This document shows, piece by piece, positions 41,613-51,435 of a stretch of DNA of 64,000 bases. The notes below the pieces were generated by a model, which saw only the letters and a program-made list of their open reading frames with translations, had not been told where the DNA came from and did no database searches. The translations under genes and the position numbers were made by a program. The first letter of the stretch is position 1, and each line of letters begins with the position of its first letter. This DNA comes from JALSHZ01 sp964614535 (GTDB taxonomy: Bacteria > Pseudomonadota > Gammaproteobacteria > UWMA-0217): the NCBI GenBank assembly GCA_964614535.1, contig CAZTOZ010000039.1, positions 1-64,000 of the forward strand, read 5' to 3'.

Positions 41613-42599
41613 CTACTGCGATACGGCGAGGCGCATCCAGTTCTGCAACAGATCGTCGAGATACAGATCGGTATTGAGCGGATGTTCGACGACCGCCGCC
41701 AACCTGACGACGCGATCACTCACCTCGAAGACCGCAGACGAGTCTAGCAACCCGGCCAGACGGCGCAACAGCGGAATGTGGTCGGAGTTCTCAAAACCAG
41801 CATCCGGCAGGCGATGAGACGCCCGTTGCAGGTCACGCAGCACACTTTGCACCCACTGGACCAGTCGCACCGGTTCGACCTCCCCGGCGATCTGGCGCAG
41901 TTCGATCACGGTCCGACGCGACTCCAGCGCCTCCAGCAGCGCGGTCACGGTATCATGATAGCTGGCCAGCAGCGCCGGATCGTTCATCCGGGCCGCCAGG
42001 CAGGGCGCACCACCAGCCAGATGCAGAAGATGATCGATCTGCTCGCAGCCCCGCGAAGCCAGCCAGTCACGCGCCACTTCGCGTGGCGGCTTACCGAACT
42101 TCACCAGCTGGCAACGGCTGCGAATCGTGGCCGGCAGGCGGCTGAGCGAATGGGCCACCAATACGATGACGGTATCGCCCGAGGGCTCCTCCAACGTTTT
42201 CAGCAGGCTGTTGGCGGCATTGACGTTCATGTGATCCGCGGGCGTCAGCAACGCCAGCTTGCGCCCGTGGGCGCTCTGCGTCAGCGCGATGAAGTCATTG
42301 AGTTCTCGAATCTGATCGACCAGGATGGCCGCCTTGCCCTCCGCCGGCACCACCTGCTGATAGTCGGGGTAGACTCCCTGCATGAACTGGCGGCAGGCGG
42401 GACAACGGCCGCAGGCGACACCATCTTCCCCTGGCGAACCACACACCAGTGACTGCATCAGGACCCGGGCAAAGTGGTCGAGCCCGAGGCCGGGCTGGCC
42501 ATAGAGTAGCAGCGCGTGGGGCAGCAGATTGCGGGCGCGCTGCTGCTGCAGGCGCTGCCACTGCAACCGCTGCCAGGGATAGGGCGTCAACTCAGCCAT
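41613..42599 (-). CDS. holB: DNA polymerase III delta' subunit
   Basis: The 328-aa clamp-loader subunit has a zinc site with CGRCPACRQF (and a preceding cysteine), the HMNVNAANSLLKTLEEPSGDTV segment and SRLPATIRSRC. The P-loop GQPGLGLDHF lacks the usual lysine, as expected for the non-hydrolysing delta' subunit. Its start overlaps the tmk coding end by 13 bases. Confidence 0.95.
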   Translation of the reverse strand: MAELTPYPWQRLQWQRLQQQRARNLLPHALLLYGQPGLGLDHFARVLMQSLVCGSPGEDGVACGRCPACRQFMQGVYPDYQQVVPAEGKAAILVDQIRELNDFIALTQSAHGRKLALLTPADHMNVNAANSLLKTLEEPSGDTVIVLVAHSLSRLPATIRSRCQLVKFGKPPREVARDWLASRGCEQIDHLLHLAGGAPCLAARMNDPALLASYHDTVTALLEALESRRTVIELRQIAGEVEPVRLVQWVQSVLRDLQRASHRLPDAGFENSDHIPLLRRLAGLLDSSAVFEVSDRVVRLAAVVEHPLNTDLYLDDLLQNWMRLAVSQ

Positions 42600-43213
42600 G
42601 GCTCGACGACCGCGATGATCTGCGCCGTCACTTCATCGACCGATCGCGCGGCATCGATGACGACGAAACGTTCGGGAAAACGGCGGGCACGCGCCAGGTA
42701 CCCCTGTCGCACCCGCTCGAAGAAAGCCGTCTGCTCCTGCTCGAAACGATCGGTCGCGCCGCGCGAACGCACCCGCGCCATTCCCTGCGCCACCGGCAGA
42801 TCGAACAGAATGGTCCGATCCGGGACGAACCCTTGCAGACTCCACCGCTCCAAGGCATCGATGCGCGCCGGATCGAGCCCCCGGCCGGCCCCCTGATAGA
42901 CGTGGCTGGCGTCGGCGAAGCGGTCCGACAACACCCACTGCCCCGCAGCCAGCGCCGGCTGGATCCGCTTGTGGAGATGCTCGACCCGTGCCGCGTACAT
43001 CAACATCAGCTCGGTATCGGATGCCATCGCCGGCAACGATTTGTCGAGCAACACCCGACGAATCGCCTCACCCACCTCGGTACCCCCCGGCTCGCGGGTG
43101 ACGACGACATCGACGCCACGGGCGCGCAGAAAATCGGCCAGACGCTCGATCTGGGTCGTCTTGCCAGCCCCCTCGCCACCCTCGAACGAGATGAAGCGCC
43201 CTCGCGCCGCCAT
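42587..43213 (-). CDS. tmk: Thymidylate kinase
   Basis: The 208-aa kinase shows the P-loop FEGGEGAGKTT, TREPGGTEVGE, and DRFADASHVYQG with the LID-like RSRGATDRFEQE segment. It phosphorylates dTMP to dTDP. Its ATG shares one base with the mltG stop. Confidence 0.96.
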   Translation of the reverse strand: MAARGRFISFEGGEGAGKTTQIERLADFLRARGVDVVVTREPGGTEVGEAIRRVLLDKSLPAMASDTELMLMYAARVEHLHKRIQPALAAGQWVLSDRFADASHVYQGAGRGLDPARIDALERWSLQGFVPDRTILFDLPVAQGMARVRSRGATDRFEQEQTAFFERVRQGYLARARRFPERFVVIDAARSVDEVTAQIIAVVEPWLS

Positions 43214-44256
43214 CAGTCGTCACCCCGGTAACGGCTGGCGTTGCCACCGAGCAGATACTTGATCACCGCCTGTTTGTGTTCTTTGTAGGTGGCGGAAAAG
43301 TGGTGGCGCCCCCGCCCACGGGCAACGAAGAAGAGCGCGTCGGTCTCGGCCGGCTGCACCGCCGCCATGATGGCGGCCTCGCCCGGCATGGCGATCGGTG
43401 TCGGCGGCAGGCCCTTGCGGGTGTAGGTGTTGAAGGGGTTGTCGGTTCGCAGATCCTTCTTGCGGATATTGCCTTTGTAGCTGTCACCCATGCCATAGAT
43501 GACGGTGGGATCGGTCTGCAGCTTCATTCCCTTTTTCAATCGATTGATGAAGACGCCACCGATCTGAGGCCGCTCCTCGGCGGCACCGGTCTCTTTCTCG
43601 ATGATGGAGGCGAGAATCAGCGCCTCATAGGGGGTCTTGAGCGGCAGATCGGGCTGACGTTGTGCCCACGCCCGGGCGAGCGTCTCTTTCATCCGCTGCC
43701 ACGCCTGCCTGAGAAACCCCTTGTCGGTCTGCCCCTTGGGAAAGTGGTAGGTATCGGGAAAGATCCAGCCCTCGGGCGACGCTTCACCGGTCATCTCGGT
43801 GAACACCTCGGCATAGCGGTCGGGCTCGATGACCCGCTTCATCAACCCGGCCTCGATGGCCTTCTGCAACTGGGCCACCACGTCAGTGAAGCGGCTACCC
43901 TCGACGATCGTCAGCTTGTGCTGCACCGGCACGCCATGGCGAAACTCCCGCAACAGATCGGCAATGGTCGAACCTTCCGCGAGAAAGTATTCGCCACGCT
44001 TGATGGCGGTACCGGGCTCGACCCAGCGCGCCCAGATCTCGAAGTACCACGGATTGGGCAGCAACCCCTGCCGCTTCAGGTCACGCGCCAGCGAGCGGAG
44101 GGTGGCCCCCTCCTTCACTTCGTAGACGATGCCCTCCTCCGGAATGGCCAGCGGCTGTTGCATCTCACGCCAGACGAACCACCCCAGCGCGGCGCCCGAG
44201 GCGGTCACGATGACGATCAGCACCAACGCCGTCCTGGCGAGCCCCTTAAGCATCAT
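43213..44256 (-). CDS. mltG: Endolytic murein transglycosylase MltG
   Basis: The 347-aa single-pass membrane protein (helix about residues 8-28) has a LysM-like segment and the catalytic region LASIIEKETGAAEERPQIGGVFINRL, with the glutamate near residue 220. It cuts nascent glycan strands. Two adjacent ATG codons (44256, 44253) could start it. It overlaps the pabC coding end by 11 bases. Confidence 0.94.
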   Translation of the reverse strand: MMLKGLARTALVLIVIVTASGAALGWFVWREMQQPLAIPEEGIVYEVKEGATLRSLARDLKRQGLLPNPWYFEIWARWVEPGTAIKRGEYFLAEGSTIADLLREFRHGVPVQHKLTIVEGSRFTDVVAQLQKAIEAGLMKRVIEPDRYAEVFTEMTGEASPEGWIFPDTYHFPKGQTDKGFLRQAWQRMKETLARAWAQRQPDLPLKTPYEALILASIIEKETGAAEERPQIGGVFINRLKKGMKLQTDPTVIYGMGDSYKGNIRKKDLRTDNPFNTYTRKGLPPTPIAMPGEAAIMAAVQPAETDALFFVARGRGRHHFSATYKEHKQAVIKYLLGGNASRYRGDD

Positions 44257-45079
44257 CGCGCGCCGCCAGCGCCCGCAGCGTCTCGGTGAGGGGGTGTGGC
44301 CGCCATCTCTGCCGTTGCAGACGGGTCACCTGCCAGACGCCAATGACCGAGTTGGTGAGAAAGACGCCATCGGCTGTCAGCAGCTGTTCCGGTTTCAATG
44401 TCTGAACCAGCGTCTCGTGGCCGATGTCGTCACCATGACGCAGAAACCACTGCCGGATCACGCCGTCGACACCACAACGATCGACCGGCGGCGTGACCAG
44501 ACGGTCGCCGATCAGCACGAACAGATTGCTCATCACCCCCTCGACGACATGCCCCTCATCGTCGAGCATGAGACCCTCGGCAAAGTCGCTCTCCCACTCC
44601 TGCCGCGCCAGCACCTGCTCCAGCCGGTTGAGGTGCTTGATGCCGGCGAGCCGTGGCTGGCTGGAGAGACGGGTATCGCAGAACCGGGCCGCAACGCCGT
44701 CGCGATACCACTGCGCCGGGTATCGCGGCAGCGGGTGGACAGAGAGAATGCGCGACGGCGGCAGCAGATTTCTCGGCGCATACCCCCGCCCGCCCCGGCC
44801 ACGGGTAATGATGAGCTTGAGGATGACCTCCTGAAAATCGCCGGAGGCGAGCAGACGGCGGGCCTCCGTCTTCAGCAGCTCGGGATCCGGCATGCGGATG
44901 CCCAGCGCTTCGCAACCCCGCCGCAGCCGCTCCAGATGGAGCGCCCAATGGCGGCACCGCCCGCCACTCACCCGCACCGTCTCGAACAGGCCGTCACCAT
45001 ACTGGAGACCACGATCGGCCAGCGCAATGGCGGTTGCGGGCTGTCCGTTGACCAGAGCGGCGGCATAGAGCGGGTTCAC
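44246..45079 (-). CDS. pabC: Aminodeoxychorismate lyase
   Basis: The 277-aa PLP fold-IV enzyme opens with NPLYAAALVNGQ and has DRGLQYGDGLFETVRV, KLIITRGRGGRGY and AGIKHLNRLEQVLAR with the PLP lysine. The segment EGVMSNLFVL follows. It releases pyruvate from aminodeoxychorismate to give p-aminobenzoate for folate. It lies 34 bases after fabF. Confidence 0.94.
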   Translation of the reverse strand: MNPLYAAALVNGQPATAIALADRGLQYGDGLFETVRVSGGRCRHWALHLERLRRGCEALGIRMPDPELLKTEARRLLASGDFQEVILKLIITRGRGGRGYAPRNLLPPSRILSVHPLPRYPAQWYRDGVAARFCDTRLSSQPRLAGIKHLNRLEQVLARQEWESDFAEGLMLDDEGHVVEGVMSNLFVLIGDRLVTPPVDRCGVDGVIRQWFLRHGDDIGHETLVQTLKPEQLLTADGVFLTNSVIGVWQVTRLQRQRWRPHPLTETLRALAARDDA

Positions 45080-45113
45080 GGTAATCGCCTGCTAGCCATG
45101 GGGACCGGCGGTG

Positions 45114-46346
45114 TCAGATCTTCCTGAACAACAACGTGCCGTTGGTTCCACCGAAGCCGAACGAGTTCGACATGACGGCCTCCAGCTTCGCCTCCCGCGC
45201 TTCATTGGGCACATAGTCCAGATCACAGTCCGGATCGGGCGTCTCCAGATTGATCGTCGGCGGGACGATCTGGTCGCGCAGCGCGAGGATCGAAAAAATC
45301 GCCTCGATACCGCCGGCGGCGCCCAGCAGATGACCGGTCATCGACTTGGTGGAGCTGACCATCAGATCGTCCGCCGCGGCACCGAAGGTGTCGCGAATCG
45401 CCCGGGTCTCGGCCACGTCGCCCACCGGCGTCGAGGTACCGTGGGCGTTGATATACTGGACGTCTTCGACGCCGAGCCCCGCATCACGCAACGCCGCGTT
45501 CATGCAACGCGCGGCGCCACCACCACCGGGCTGCGTCATGTGATAGGCATCGCCACTCATGCCGAAACCGGCCAGCTCGCAGTAGATGCGCGCCCCACGA
45601 GCCCTGGCTGCCTCATACTCTTCGAGCACCAGGATGCCGGCGCCATCACCAAGCACGAAGCCGTCGCGATCCTTGTCCCACGGGCGGCTGGCCCGTTCCG
45701 GCGCGTCGTTGCGGGTGGAGAGAGCGCGCGCGGCGGCAAACCCGGCCAGGCCCAGCGGTGTCGAGGCCATCTCGGCTCCACCGGCGATCATGACGTCGGC
45801 ATCGCCATAGGCGATCATCCGCGCTGCTTCGCCAATATTGTGGGTGCCGGTGGTGCAGGCGGTGACGATGGCGATGTTCGGCCCCTTGGCACCGGTCATG
45901 ATCGACAGATTACCGGCGATCATGTTGGAGATGGAGGCCGGCACGAAGAAGGGGGAGATCTTGCGCGGCCCGCCCTGGAGCATCGCCGCGTGATTCTTCT
46001 CGATCAGGCCGATGCCCCCGATGCCGGAGCCGATCGCGACACCGACACGCTCGGCGTTGTCGTCGTCGATCTCCAGGCCGGCATCGCGGATCGCATCCAT
46101 GCCGGCGCCGATGCCATAGTGGATGAAGACATCCATCTTCTTCTGATCCTTCGGCTTGATGTAGTCACCGGCATCGAAGTCGGTCACCAGTCCGGCGAAC
46201 TGCACCGGAAACTCGGAAACGTCGTAGTCGGTGATCGTCCTGATCCCGCTCTTGCCTTCACGGATGTTCCGCCAGGCGGTCTCCAGCGTGGAGCCCACCG
46301 GCGAGACGATCCCCATGCCTGTCACAACTACGCGTCTTTTGCTCAC
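45114..46346 (-). CDS. fabF: Beta-ketoacyl-ACP synthase II
   Basis: The 410-aa condensing enzyme starts KRRVVVTGMGIVSPVG and shows the catalytic cysteine in TACTTGTHNIG (about residue 163), the histidines in NAHGTSTPVGD and SMTGHLLGAAG, and an end LEAVMSNSFGFGGTN. It elongates fatty acyl-ACP. It follows acpP with 264 bases that contain a strong hairpin. Confidence 0.97.
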   Translation of the reverse strand: MSKRRVVVTGMGIVSPVGSTLETAWRNIREGKSGIRTITDYDVSEFPVQFAGLVTDFDAGDYIKPKDQKKMDVFIHYGIGAGMDAIRDAGLEIDDDNAERVGVAIGSGIGGIGLIEKNHAAMLQGGPRKISPFFVPASISNMIAGNLSIMTGAKGPNIAIVTACTTGTHNIGEAARMIAYGDADVMIAGGAEMASTPLGLAGFAAARALSTRNDAPERASRPWDKDRDGFVLGDGAGILVLEEYEAARARGARIYCELAGFGMSGDAYHMTQPGGGGAARCMNAALRDAGLGVEDVQYINAHGTSTPVGDVAETRAIRDTFGAAADDLMVSSTKSMTGHLLGAAGGIEAIFSILALRDQIVPPTINLETPDPDCDLDYVPNEAREAKLEAVMSNSFGFGGTNGTLLFRKI

Positions 46347-46539
46347 AATTCAGACCTGTATTGGTTCGATGGAAACGGTTGTCAGCCTGCCTGGCTGCTG
46401 AAAAACGATCTACAGGGGCGAATAGCTCGGGGGGCAGGAAGTATTCGCACCAGGAATCCGGCGAATGGCTTCGACCGCGCGGCCGCTGCGGCCATCAGGC
46501 GGATCGATCGGGCGCAAGGCCCGGTTTCTGGTAAACAGG

Positions 46540-46569
46540 AACCGTGGCGGAAGGCCTTCCACCACGGTT
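46540..46569 (-). terminator. acpP-fabF intercistronic hairpin
   Basis: The 30-base sequence AACCGTGG-C-GGAAGG / CCTTCC-A-CCACGGTT folds into an almost perfect hairpin around GGCC. No T-run follows, so it is more likely an mRNA-stabilising or partial-attenuation structure than a full terminator. It separates acpP (needed in large amounts) from fabF. Confidence 0.7.
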
Positions 46570-46610
46570 CGCGGGGAGGGCCACCCGACGGCGGCCCGAT
46601 CAACAGGCAA

Positions 46611-46853
46611 TCAACCGTTCTGGTGGGCCAGAATATAGTCCACGGCCTGCTGCACGGTGGTGATCTTCTCGGCTTCCTCGTCGGGAATCTCGGTCTCGAA
46701 CTCCTCTTCGAGGGCCATGACCAATTCGACGGTGTCCAGAGAATCCGCGCCAAGGTCGTCGACGAATGAGGCCGAGAGGGTTGCATCCTCCTCCTTGACG
46801 CCCAACTGCTCGACGACGATCTTTCTTACGCGTTCTTCAACATCATTGCTCAT
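46611..46853 (-). CDS. acpP: Acyl carrier protein
   Basis: This 80-residue-range acidic protein has the DSL phosphopantetheine site (DDLGADSLDTVELVMALE) with serine near residue 38. The ATG at 46853 gives the family-typical start MSNDVEERVRKI; a longer frame starts seven codons earlier. It lies 164 bases after fabG. Confidence 0.97.
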   Translation of the reverse strand: MSNDVEERVRKIVVEQLGVKEEDATLSASFVDDLGADSLDTVELVMALEEEFETEIPDEEAEKITTVQQAVDYILAHQNG

Positions 46854-47017
46854 AATCAGTTCCTGTTTATCCAAGAATGGTTGTGGTGCATGGCAGTGCC
46901 CTGAGCTAAATGCACGGGGGCGTGGTGCTTCCGGTGCACTTAATTCATGGCACTGCGTGGAGAAAACATCGGGCTATTGTAGTGAAAACTCCCAATACCC
47001 GCCACTTGCGGGCCGGC

Positions 47018-47761
47018 TCATGCCATGTACATGCCGCCATTGACATGCAACGTCTCGCCGGTGATGTAGGCTGCGTCGGGCGATGCCAGAAACGCCACCG
47101 CCTTGGCGATCTCGTCGGCCTGCCCGAGACGCCCCAGGGCGATCTCCCGCTGCAGCGCCTCGCGCTGCTCCTCCGGCAATGCACGGGTCATGTCGGTATC
47201 GATGAAGCCGGGCGCCACCACGTTCACGGTGATGCCGCGGGAACCCACTTCGCGCGCCAGCGACTTGGAGAAGCCGACGATGCCCGCCTTGGCGGCCGCG
47301 TAGTTGCTCTGCCCCGGATTGCCGGTGGCGCCCACCACCGATGCGATACTGACGATGCGGCCCTTGCGCTGCTTCATCATGCCGCGCAGACAGGCCTTGG
47401 AGAGCCGGAACACCGAGCTGAGATTGGTGTCGATCACCGCCGCCCAGTCTTCCTCCTTGAGCCGCATCAACAGATTGTCGCGGGTGATCCCGGCATTGTT
47501 GACGAGCACGCTCACCGGACCATATTCGCCAGCGGTGAAATCGATCACCGCGGCCACGCTGTCGGGATCGGTCACATCGAGCAGATGGCCACTGCCATCG
47601 ATCCCCGCTTCGTGAAGATAGTCACCGATGGCCCGGGCACCCGCTTCGGTGGTCGCCGTGCCGACGACCGTCGCGCCCCGCCCACCCAGCTCCAAGGCAA
47701 TGGCCTTGCCGATCCCCCGACTCGCTCCGGTCACCAGCGCGATCTCACCCTTCAATGTCAT
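47018..47761 (-). CDS. fabG: 3-oxoacyl-ACP reductase
   Basis: The 247-aa short-chain dehydrogenase begins with the NADPH motif TGASRGIGKAIA and has NNAGITRDNLLMR and the catalytic Ser/Tyr-x-x-x-Lys in SVVGATGNPGQSNYAAAKAG. It overlaps fabD by four bases. Confidence 0.97.
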   Translation of the reverse strand: MTLKGEIALVTGASRGIGKAIALELGGRGATVVGTATTEAGARAIGDYLHEAGIDGSGHLLDVTDPDSVAAVIDFTAGEYGPVSVLVNNAGITRDNLLMRLKEEDWAAVIDTNLSSVFRLSKACLRGMMKQRKGRIVSIASVVGATGNPGQSNYAAAKAGIVGFSKSLAREVGSRGITVNVVAPGFIDTDMTRALPEEQREALQREIALGRLGQADEIAKAVAFLASPDAAYITGETLHVNGGMYMA

Positions 47762-48705
47762 GCCTCGTCTCCGTCACAAATGGTCAACGCCTTCTCCAGA
47801 CTGGCCTCGTCGAAGACCCCCTGGCAGGAAAGCGACCTGTCGATCCGCCGAGTCAGCCCCGTCAACACCTTGCCCGGGCCGAACTCGATCAGCTGCACGA
47901 TGCCACGATCGCGGAATGCCTCCACCGTCTCCACCCAACGCACCGGCCGATAGAGCTGAGCCAACAGCGCCTGGCGGATCGCAGCGACGTCGTCATGGCT
48001 GCTCACATCGACATTGTGCAACACCGGAATCCGCGGCGGCCGCAACGCGGTGGACTCGAGATGCATCGCCAACCCATCGGCCGCCGGCCTCATCAGCTCG
48101 CAGTGGGAGGGCACGCTGACGGCCAGCGGGATGGCCCGCTTGGCACCCGCATCCTTGGCCAGCCCGATGGCCCGGTCGATGGCCGCCGCCTCACCGGCAA
48201 TGACCACCTGCCCCGGAGAGTTGAAATTGACCGCCGAAACCACCTGCCCCTGTGCCGCCTGCTCACAGACCTGAATCACCGTGGAGTCGTCGAGACCGAG
48301 GATCGCGGCCATCGCCCCTTCCCCTTCGGGCACGGCCGCCTGCATCTGCGCCGCCCGCTCGGCCACCAATACCACCGCATCCCCCAGATCCATCGCGCCG
48401 CCACAGACGAGGGCGGTGTATTCACCCAGGCTGTGCCCGGCCATCACCTCGGGCTGGCAGCCACCGGCCTGCCGCCAGACCCGCCAGATCGCGACGCCGG
48501 CCGCCAGCATCAGCGGCTGGGTGTTGACGGTGGCATTGAGCTGATCCTCCGGGCCGTTCTGCGCCAGCGCCCAGAGATCCCTGGACAGGACCTCGGAAGC
48601 CTCCTGGAATGTCCGTTCGACCTCCGGATAATTGCTCGCCAGCTCGGCCAACATACCGAGGGACTGCGACCCCTGACCGGGAAAGACTGCTGCAAATCTG
48701 GGCAT
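47758..48705 (-). CDS. fabD: Malonyl-CoA:ACP transacylase
   Basis: The 315-aa enzyme has the oxyanion PGQGSQ, the nucleophile GHSLGEYTALV (serine near residue 92) and a VPSHCELM segment with the catalytic histidine. It loads malonate onto ACP. It is the first gene of this cluster; fabH, plsX and rpmF, which commonly precede it, are absent here. Confidence 0.96.
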   Translation of the reverse strand: MPRFAAVFPGQGSQSLGMLAELASNYPEVERTFQEASEVLSRDLWALAQNGPEDQLNATVNTQPLMLAAGVAIWRVWRQAGGCQPEVMAGHSLGEYTALVCGGAMDLGDAVVLVAERAAQMQAAVPEGEGAMAAILGLDDSTVIQVCEQAAQGQVVSAVNFNSPGQVVIAGEAAAIDRAIGLAKDAGAKRAIPLAVSVPSHCELMRPAADGLAMHLESTALRPPRIPVLHNVDVSSHDDVAAIRQALLAQLYRPVRWVETVEAFRDRGIVQLIEFGPGKVLTGLTRRIDRSLSCQGVFDEASLEKALTICDGDEA

Positions 48706-48832
48706 GGAATTTTGTGATGCGGCTCAAAATGCGGCGTAGTTTAGGACGTGCCCGCATGAGGATGCAAACCGTTCTCCCCGCGCCAACCCCGGCAACCGCC
48801 CCGAAAATCGGGCCTGCAGGGCCAATAAATAC

Positions 48833-48860
48833 TTGTCTTATGCGGCCGCATGGTGATAAT
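48833..48860 (+). promoter_or_regulatory. infA: Candidate infA promoter
   Basis: TTGTCT (48833-48838) and GATAAT (48855-48860) are separated by 16 bases, a good sigma-70 match, about 33 bases before infA. The 188-base divergent region must also hold the fabD promoter. Confidence 0.5.
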
Positions 48861-48893
48861 TGCGGACTCTGACCATCAGCAACAGCAGTATTT

Positions 48894-49112
48894 ATGGCTA
48901 AACAAGACGTCATCGAGATGCAGGGCGTCGTCAAGGAAACCCTGCCGAACACGATGTTTCGCGTCGAACTGGAGAACGGTCATGTGGTGACCGCCCATAT
49001 CTCCGGCCGCATGCGCAAGCACTACATCCGCATTCTGACCGGCGACACGGTCACCGTCGAACTGACCCCCTATGACCTGACCAAGGGTCGCATCACCTAC
49101 CGCAACAAGTGA
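48894..49112 (+). CDS. infA: Translation initiation factor IF-1
   Basis: The 72-aa OB-fold protein starts MAKQDVIEMQGVV and ends DLTKGRITYRNK, as in IF-1. It blocks the A site during initiation. It is transcribed away from fabD and converges with clpA. Confidence 0.97.
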   Translation: MAKQDVIEMQGVVKETLPNTMFRVELENGHVVTAHISGRMRKHYIRILTGDTVTVELTPYDLTKGRITYRNK

Positions 49113-49161
49113 TCCCCGACCTCTCCGAGACCGGCCGGGGAAGGTTGACGACGAGAACCGG

Positions 49162-51435
49162 CTAGCTCTTGCCCGTTTCCGCGACGGGCTCCGTCGAAAA
49201 CTCGAAATCCAGCCCATCCTCCTTTCTGACGACACGCACCGTGCCGCCCTTGCTGAGCTTGCCGAACAGGATCTCCTCGGCCAGTGGCTTCTTGATGTGC
49301 TCCTGGATCAGCCGTGCCATCGGGCGCGCGCCCATCTTCTCGTCATAGCCCTCTTTGGCCATCCAGTCACGCGCCGAATCCTCGACGATCAACGACACCT
49401 TCTTCTCCTCCAGCTGTGACTCCAGCTGGATGATGAACTTGTCGACGACGTTGCGGATGAAACGCGGCGTCAAAGGATTGAACTGAATGATGGCATCGAG
49501 CCGGTTGCGGAACTCCGGGGTGAAGACCCGCTTGACCACCTCCATCGAGTCGGTGGAGTGATCCTGCTTGGTGAACCCCATGGACGCGCGCGACGCCTCG
49601 AATGCCCCGGCGTTACTGGTCATGACGATGATGACGTTGCGGAAGTCCACCTTGCGACCGTTGGTATCGGTCAGCGTGCCATGATCCATCACCTGCAACA
49701 GAATGTTGAAGACATCCGGGTGAGCCTTCTCGATCTCGTCCAGCAGCAGCACCGCATGGGGCGCCTTCATGATCGCATCGGTGAGCAGTCCCCCCTCGTC
49801 ATAGCCGACGTAGCCCGGCGGCGCGCCGATCAGCCGCGAGACGGTATGACGCTCCATGTATTCGGACATGTCGAAACGAATCAGCTCGATCCCGAGAATC
49901 TGGGCCAGCTGGCGTGTCACCTCGGTCTTGCCGACCCCGGTCGGGCCGGTGAAGAGGAACGACCCGATCGGCTTGTTCTCGTCGCCCAATCCCGACCGCG
50001 CCATCTTGATCGCGTCGGAGAGGTGGGTGATCGCATCGTCCTGACCGAACACCACCATCTTCAGATTCTTTGCCAGATTCTTCAGCGACGCCTTGTCGGA
50101 GGCGGAGATGTTCTTCGGCGGTACGCGCGCTATCTTGGCGATGATCGCCTCGATGTCCTTGACCTTGATCGTATCGCCCCGCCGCTCCTCGGGCTGCAGA
50201 CGCTGATAGGCACCGGCCTCGTCGATCACGTCGATGGCCTTGTCCGGCATGTGCCGGTCGGTGATGTAACGGTCGGCCAGTTCGGCTGCCGAACGCAACG
50301 CGGCATTGCTGTACTTGATGTCGTGATGCTCCTCGAAGCGGCTGCGTAACCCCTTGAGGATCTCGTAGGTGTCATCGACGCTCGGCTCCTCGATGTCGAT
50401 CTTCTGAAAACGCCGCGCCAACGCGTGGTCCTTTTCGAAGATGCCACGAAACTCGCTGTAAGTGGTCGAACCGATGCATTTGAGTTGCCCGTTGGCCAGC
50501 ACCGGCTTGATCAGATTGGAGGCATCCATGACGCCACCGGAAGCCGACCCGGCTCCGATGATGGTGTGGATCTCATCGATGAAGAGAATCGCGCCAGGCC
50601 GCTTGCGCAGTTGCTTGAGCACCGCCTTCAGGCGTTTCTCGAAATCGCCGCGATACTTGGTGCCCGCCACCAGCGCGCCAAGATCGAGCGAATAGATCAC
50701 CCCCTCCTTGAGCACGTCGGGCACCTCGCCATCGACGATCTTCTTCGCCAGCCCTTCGGCGATCGCCGTTTTCCCAACACCCGCCTCGCCCACCAGCAGC
50801 GGGTTGTTCTTACGCCGACGGCAGAGAATCTGGATGGTGCGCTCCACCTCGGCCTCGCGCCCGATCAGCGGGTCGATCTGCCCCTCCAGCGCCAGCTGGT
50901 TGAGGTTGGTGGCATAGTCATCGAGCGGATCCTTGGCGGCCTCGGCCGATTCGAATTCGTCGCCGTCACCTTCGTCACCACGCTCGTCGTCCTTGTCGTC
51001 CTCCACCTTGGACACGCCGTGGGAGATGTAGTTGACGACGTCCAACCGGGAGATGTCCTGCTTGTTCAGTAGATAGACCGCATGGGACTCCTGCTCGCCG
51101 AAGATCGCCACCAGCACATTGGCGCCACTGACCTCCGACTTGCCGGAGGACTGGACGTGGAAGACCGCCCGCTGCAACACCCGCTGGAACCCGAGCGATG
51201 GCTGCGTGTCGCGCAGATCGCCGACGGGCAGGATCGGGGTGTTCTCGTCGATAAAGGTGGTCAGCTCGCGCCGCAGCTTGTCCAGGCTGGCGCCGCAGAC
51301 GCGCAGCAGGTGGGCGGCCGTGGGATTGTTCAACAGGGCCAACAGCAGGTGCTCCACCGTCATGAATTCATGACGTTTCTCGCGCGCCTCCTTGAAAGCC
51401 TCGTTGAGTGACGTTTCCAGCTCTTTGTTCAACAT
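49162..51435 (-). CDS. clpA: ATP-dependent Clp protease ATP-binding subunit ClpA
   Basis: The 757-aa unfoldase has an N-terminal Clp-N domain, a first AAA+ module with GEAGVGKTAIAEGLAKKI, and a second with GPTGVGKTEVTRQLA, plus an acidic linker (DDKDDERGDEGDGDEFE) between the N domain and the first ATPase. It feeds substrates to ClpP, partly through ClpS. The region also carries the ClpP-binding IGL-like loop near its end. It is 241 bases downstream of clpS. Confidence 0.97.
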   Translation of the reverse strand: MLNKELETSLNEAFKEAREKRHEFMTVEHLLLALLNNPTAAHLLRVCGASLDKLRRELTTFIDENTPILPVGDLRDTQPSLGFQRVLQRAVFHVQSSGKSEVSGANVLVAIFGEQESHAVYLLNKQDISRLDVVNYISHGVSKVEDDKDDERGDEGDGDEFESAEAAKDPLDDYATNLNQLALEGQIDPLIGREAEVERTIQILCRRRKNNPLLVGEAGVGKTAIAEGLAKKIVDGEVPDVLKEGVIYSLDLGALVAGTKYRGDFEKRLKAVLKQLRKRPGAILFIDEIHTIIGAGSASGGVMDASNLIKPVLANGQLKCIGSTTYSEFRGIFEKDHALARRFQKIDIEEPSVDDTYEILKGLRSRFEEHHDIKYSNAALRSAAELADRYITDRHMPDKAIDVIDEAGAYQRLQPEERRGDTIKVKDIEAIIAKIARVPPKNISASDKASLKNLAKNLKMVVFGQDDAITHLSDAIKMARSGLGDENKPIGSFLFTGPTGVGKTEVTRQLAQILGIELIRFDMSEYMERHTVSRLIGAPPGYVGYDEGGLLTDAIMKAPHAVLLLDEIEKAHPDVFNILLQVMDHGTLTDTNGRKVDFRNVIIVMTSNAGAFEASRASMGFTKQDHSTDSMEVVKRVFTPEFRNRLDAIIQFNPLTPRFIRNVVDKFIIQLESQLEEKKVSLIVEDSARDWMAKEGYDEKMGARPMARLIQEHIKKPLAEEILFGKLSKGGTVRVVRKEDGLDFEFSTEPVAETGKS

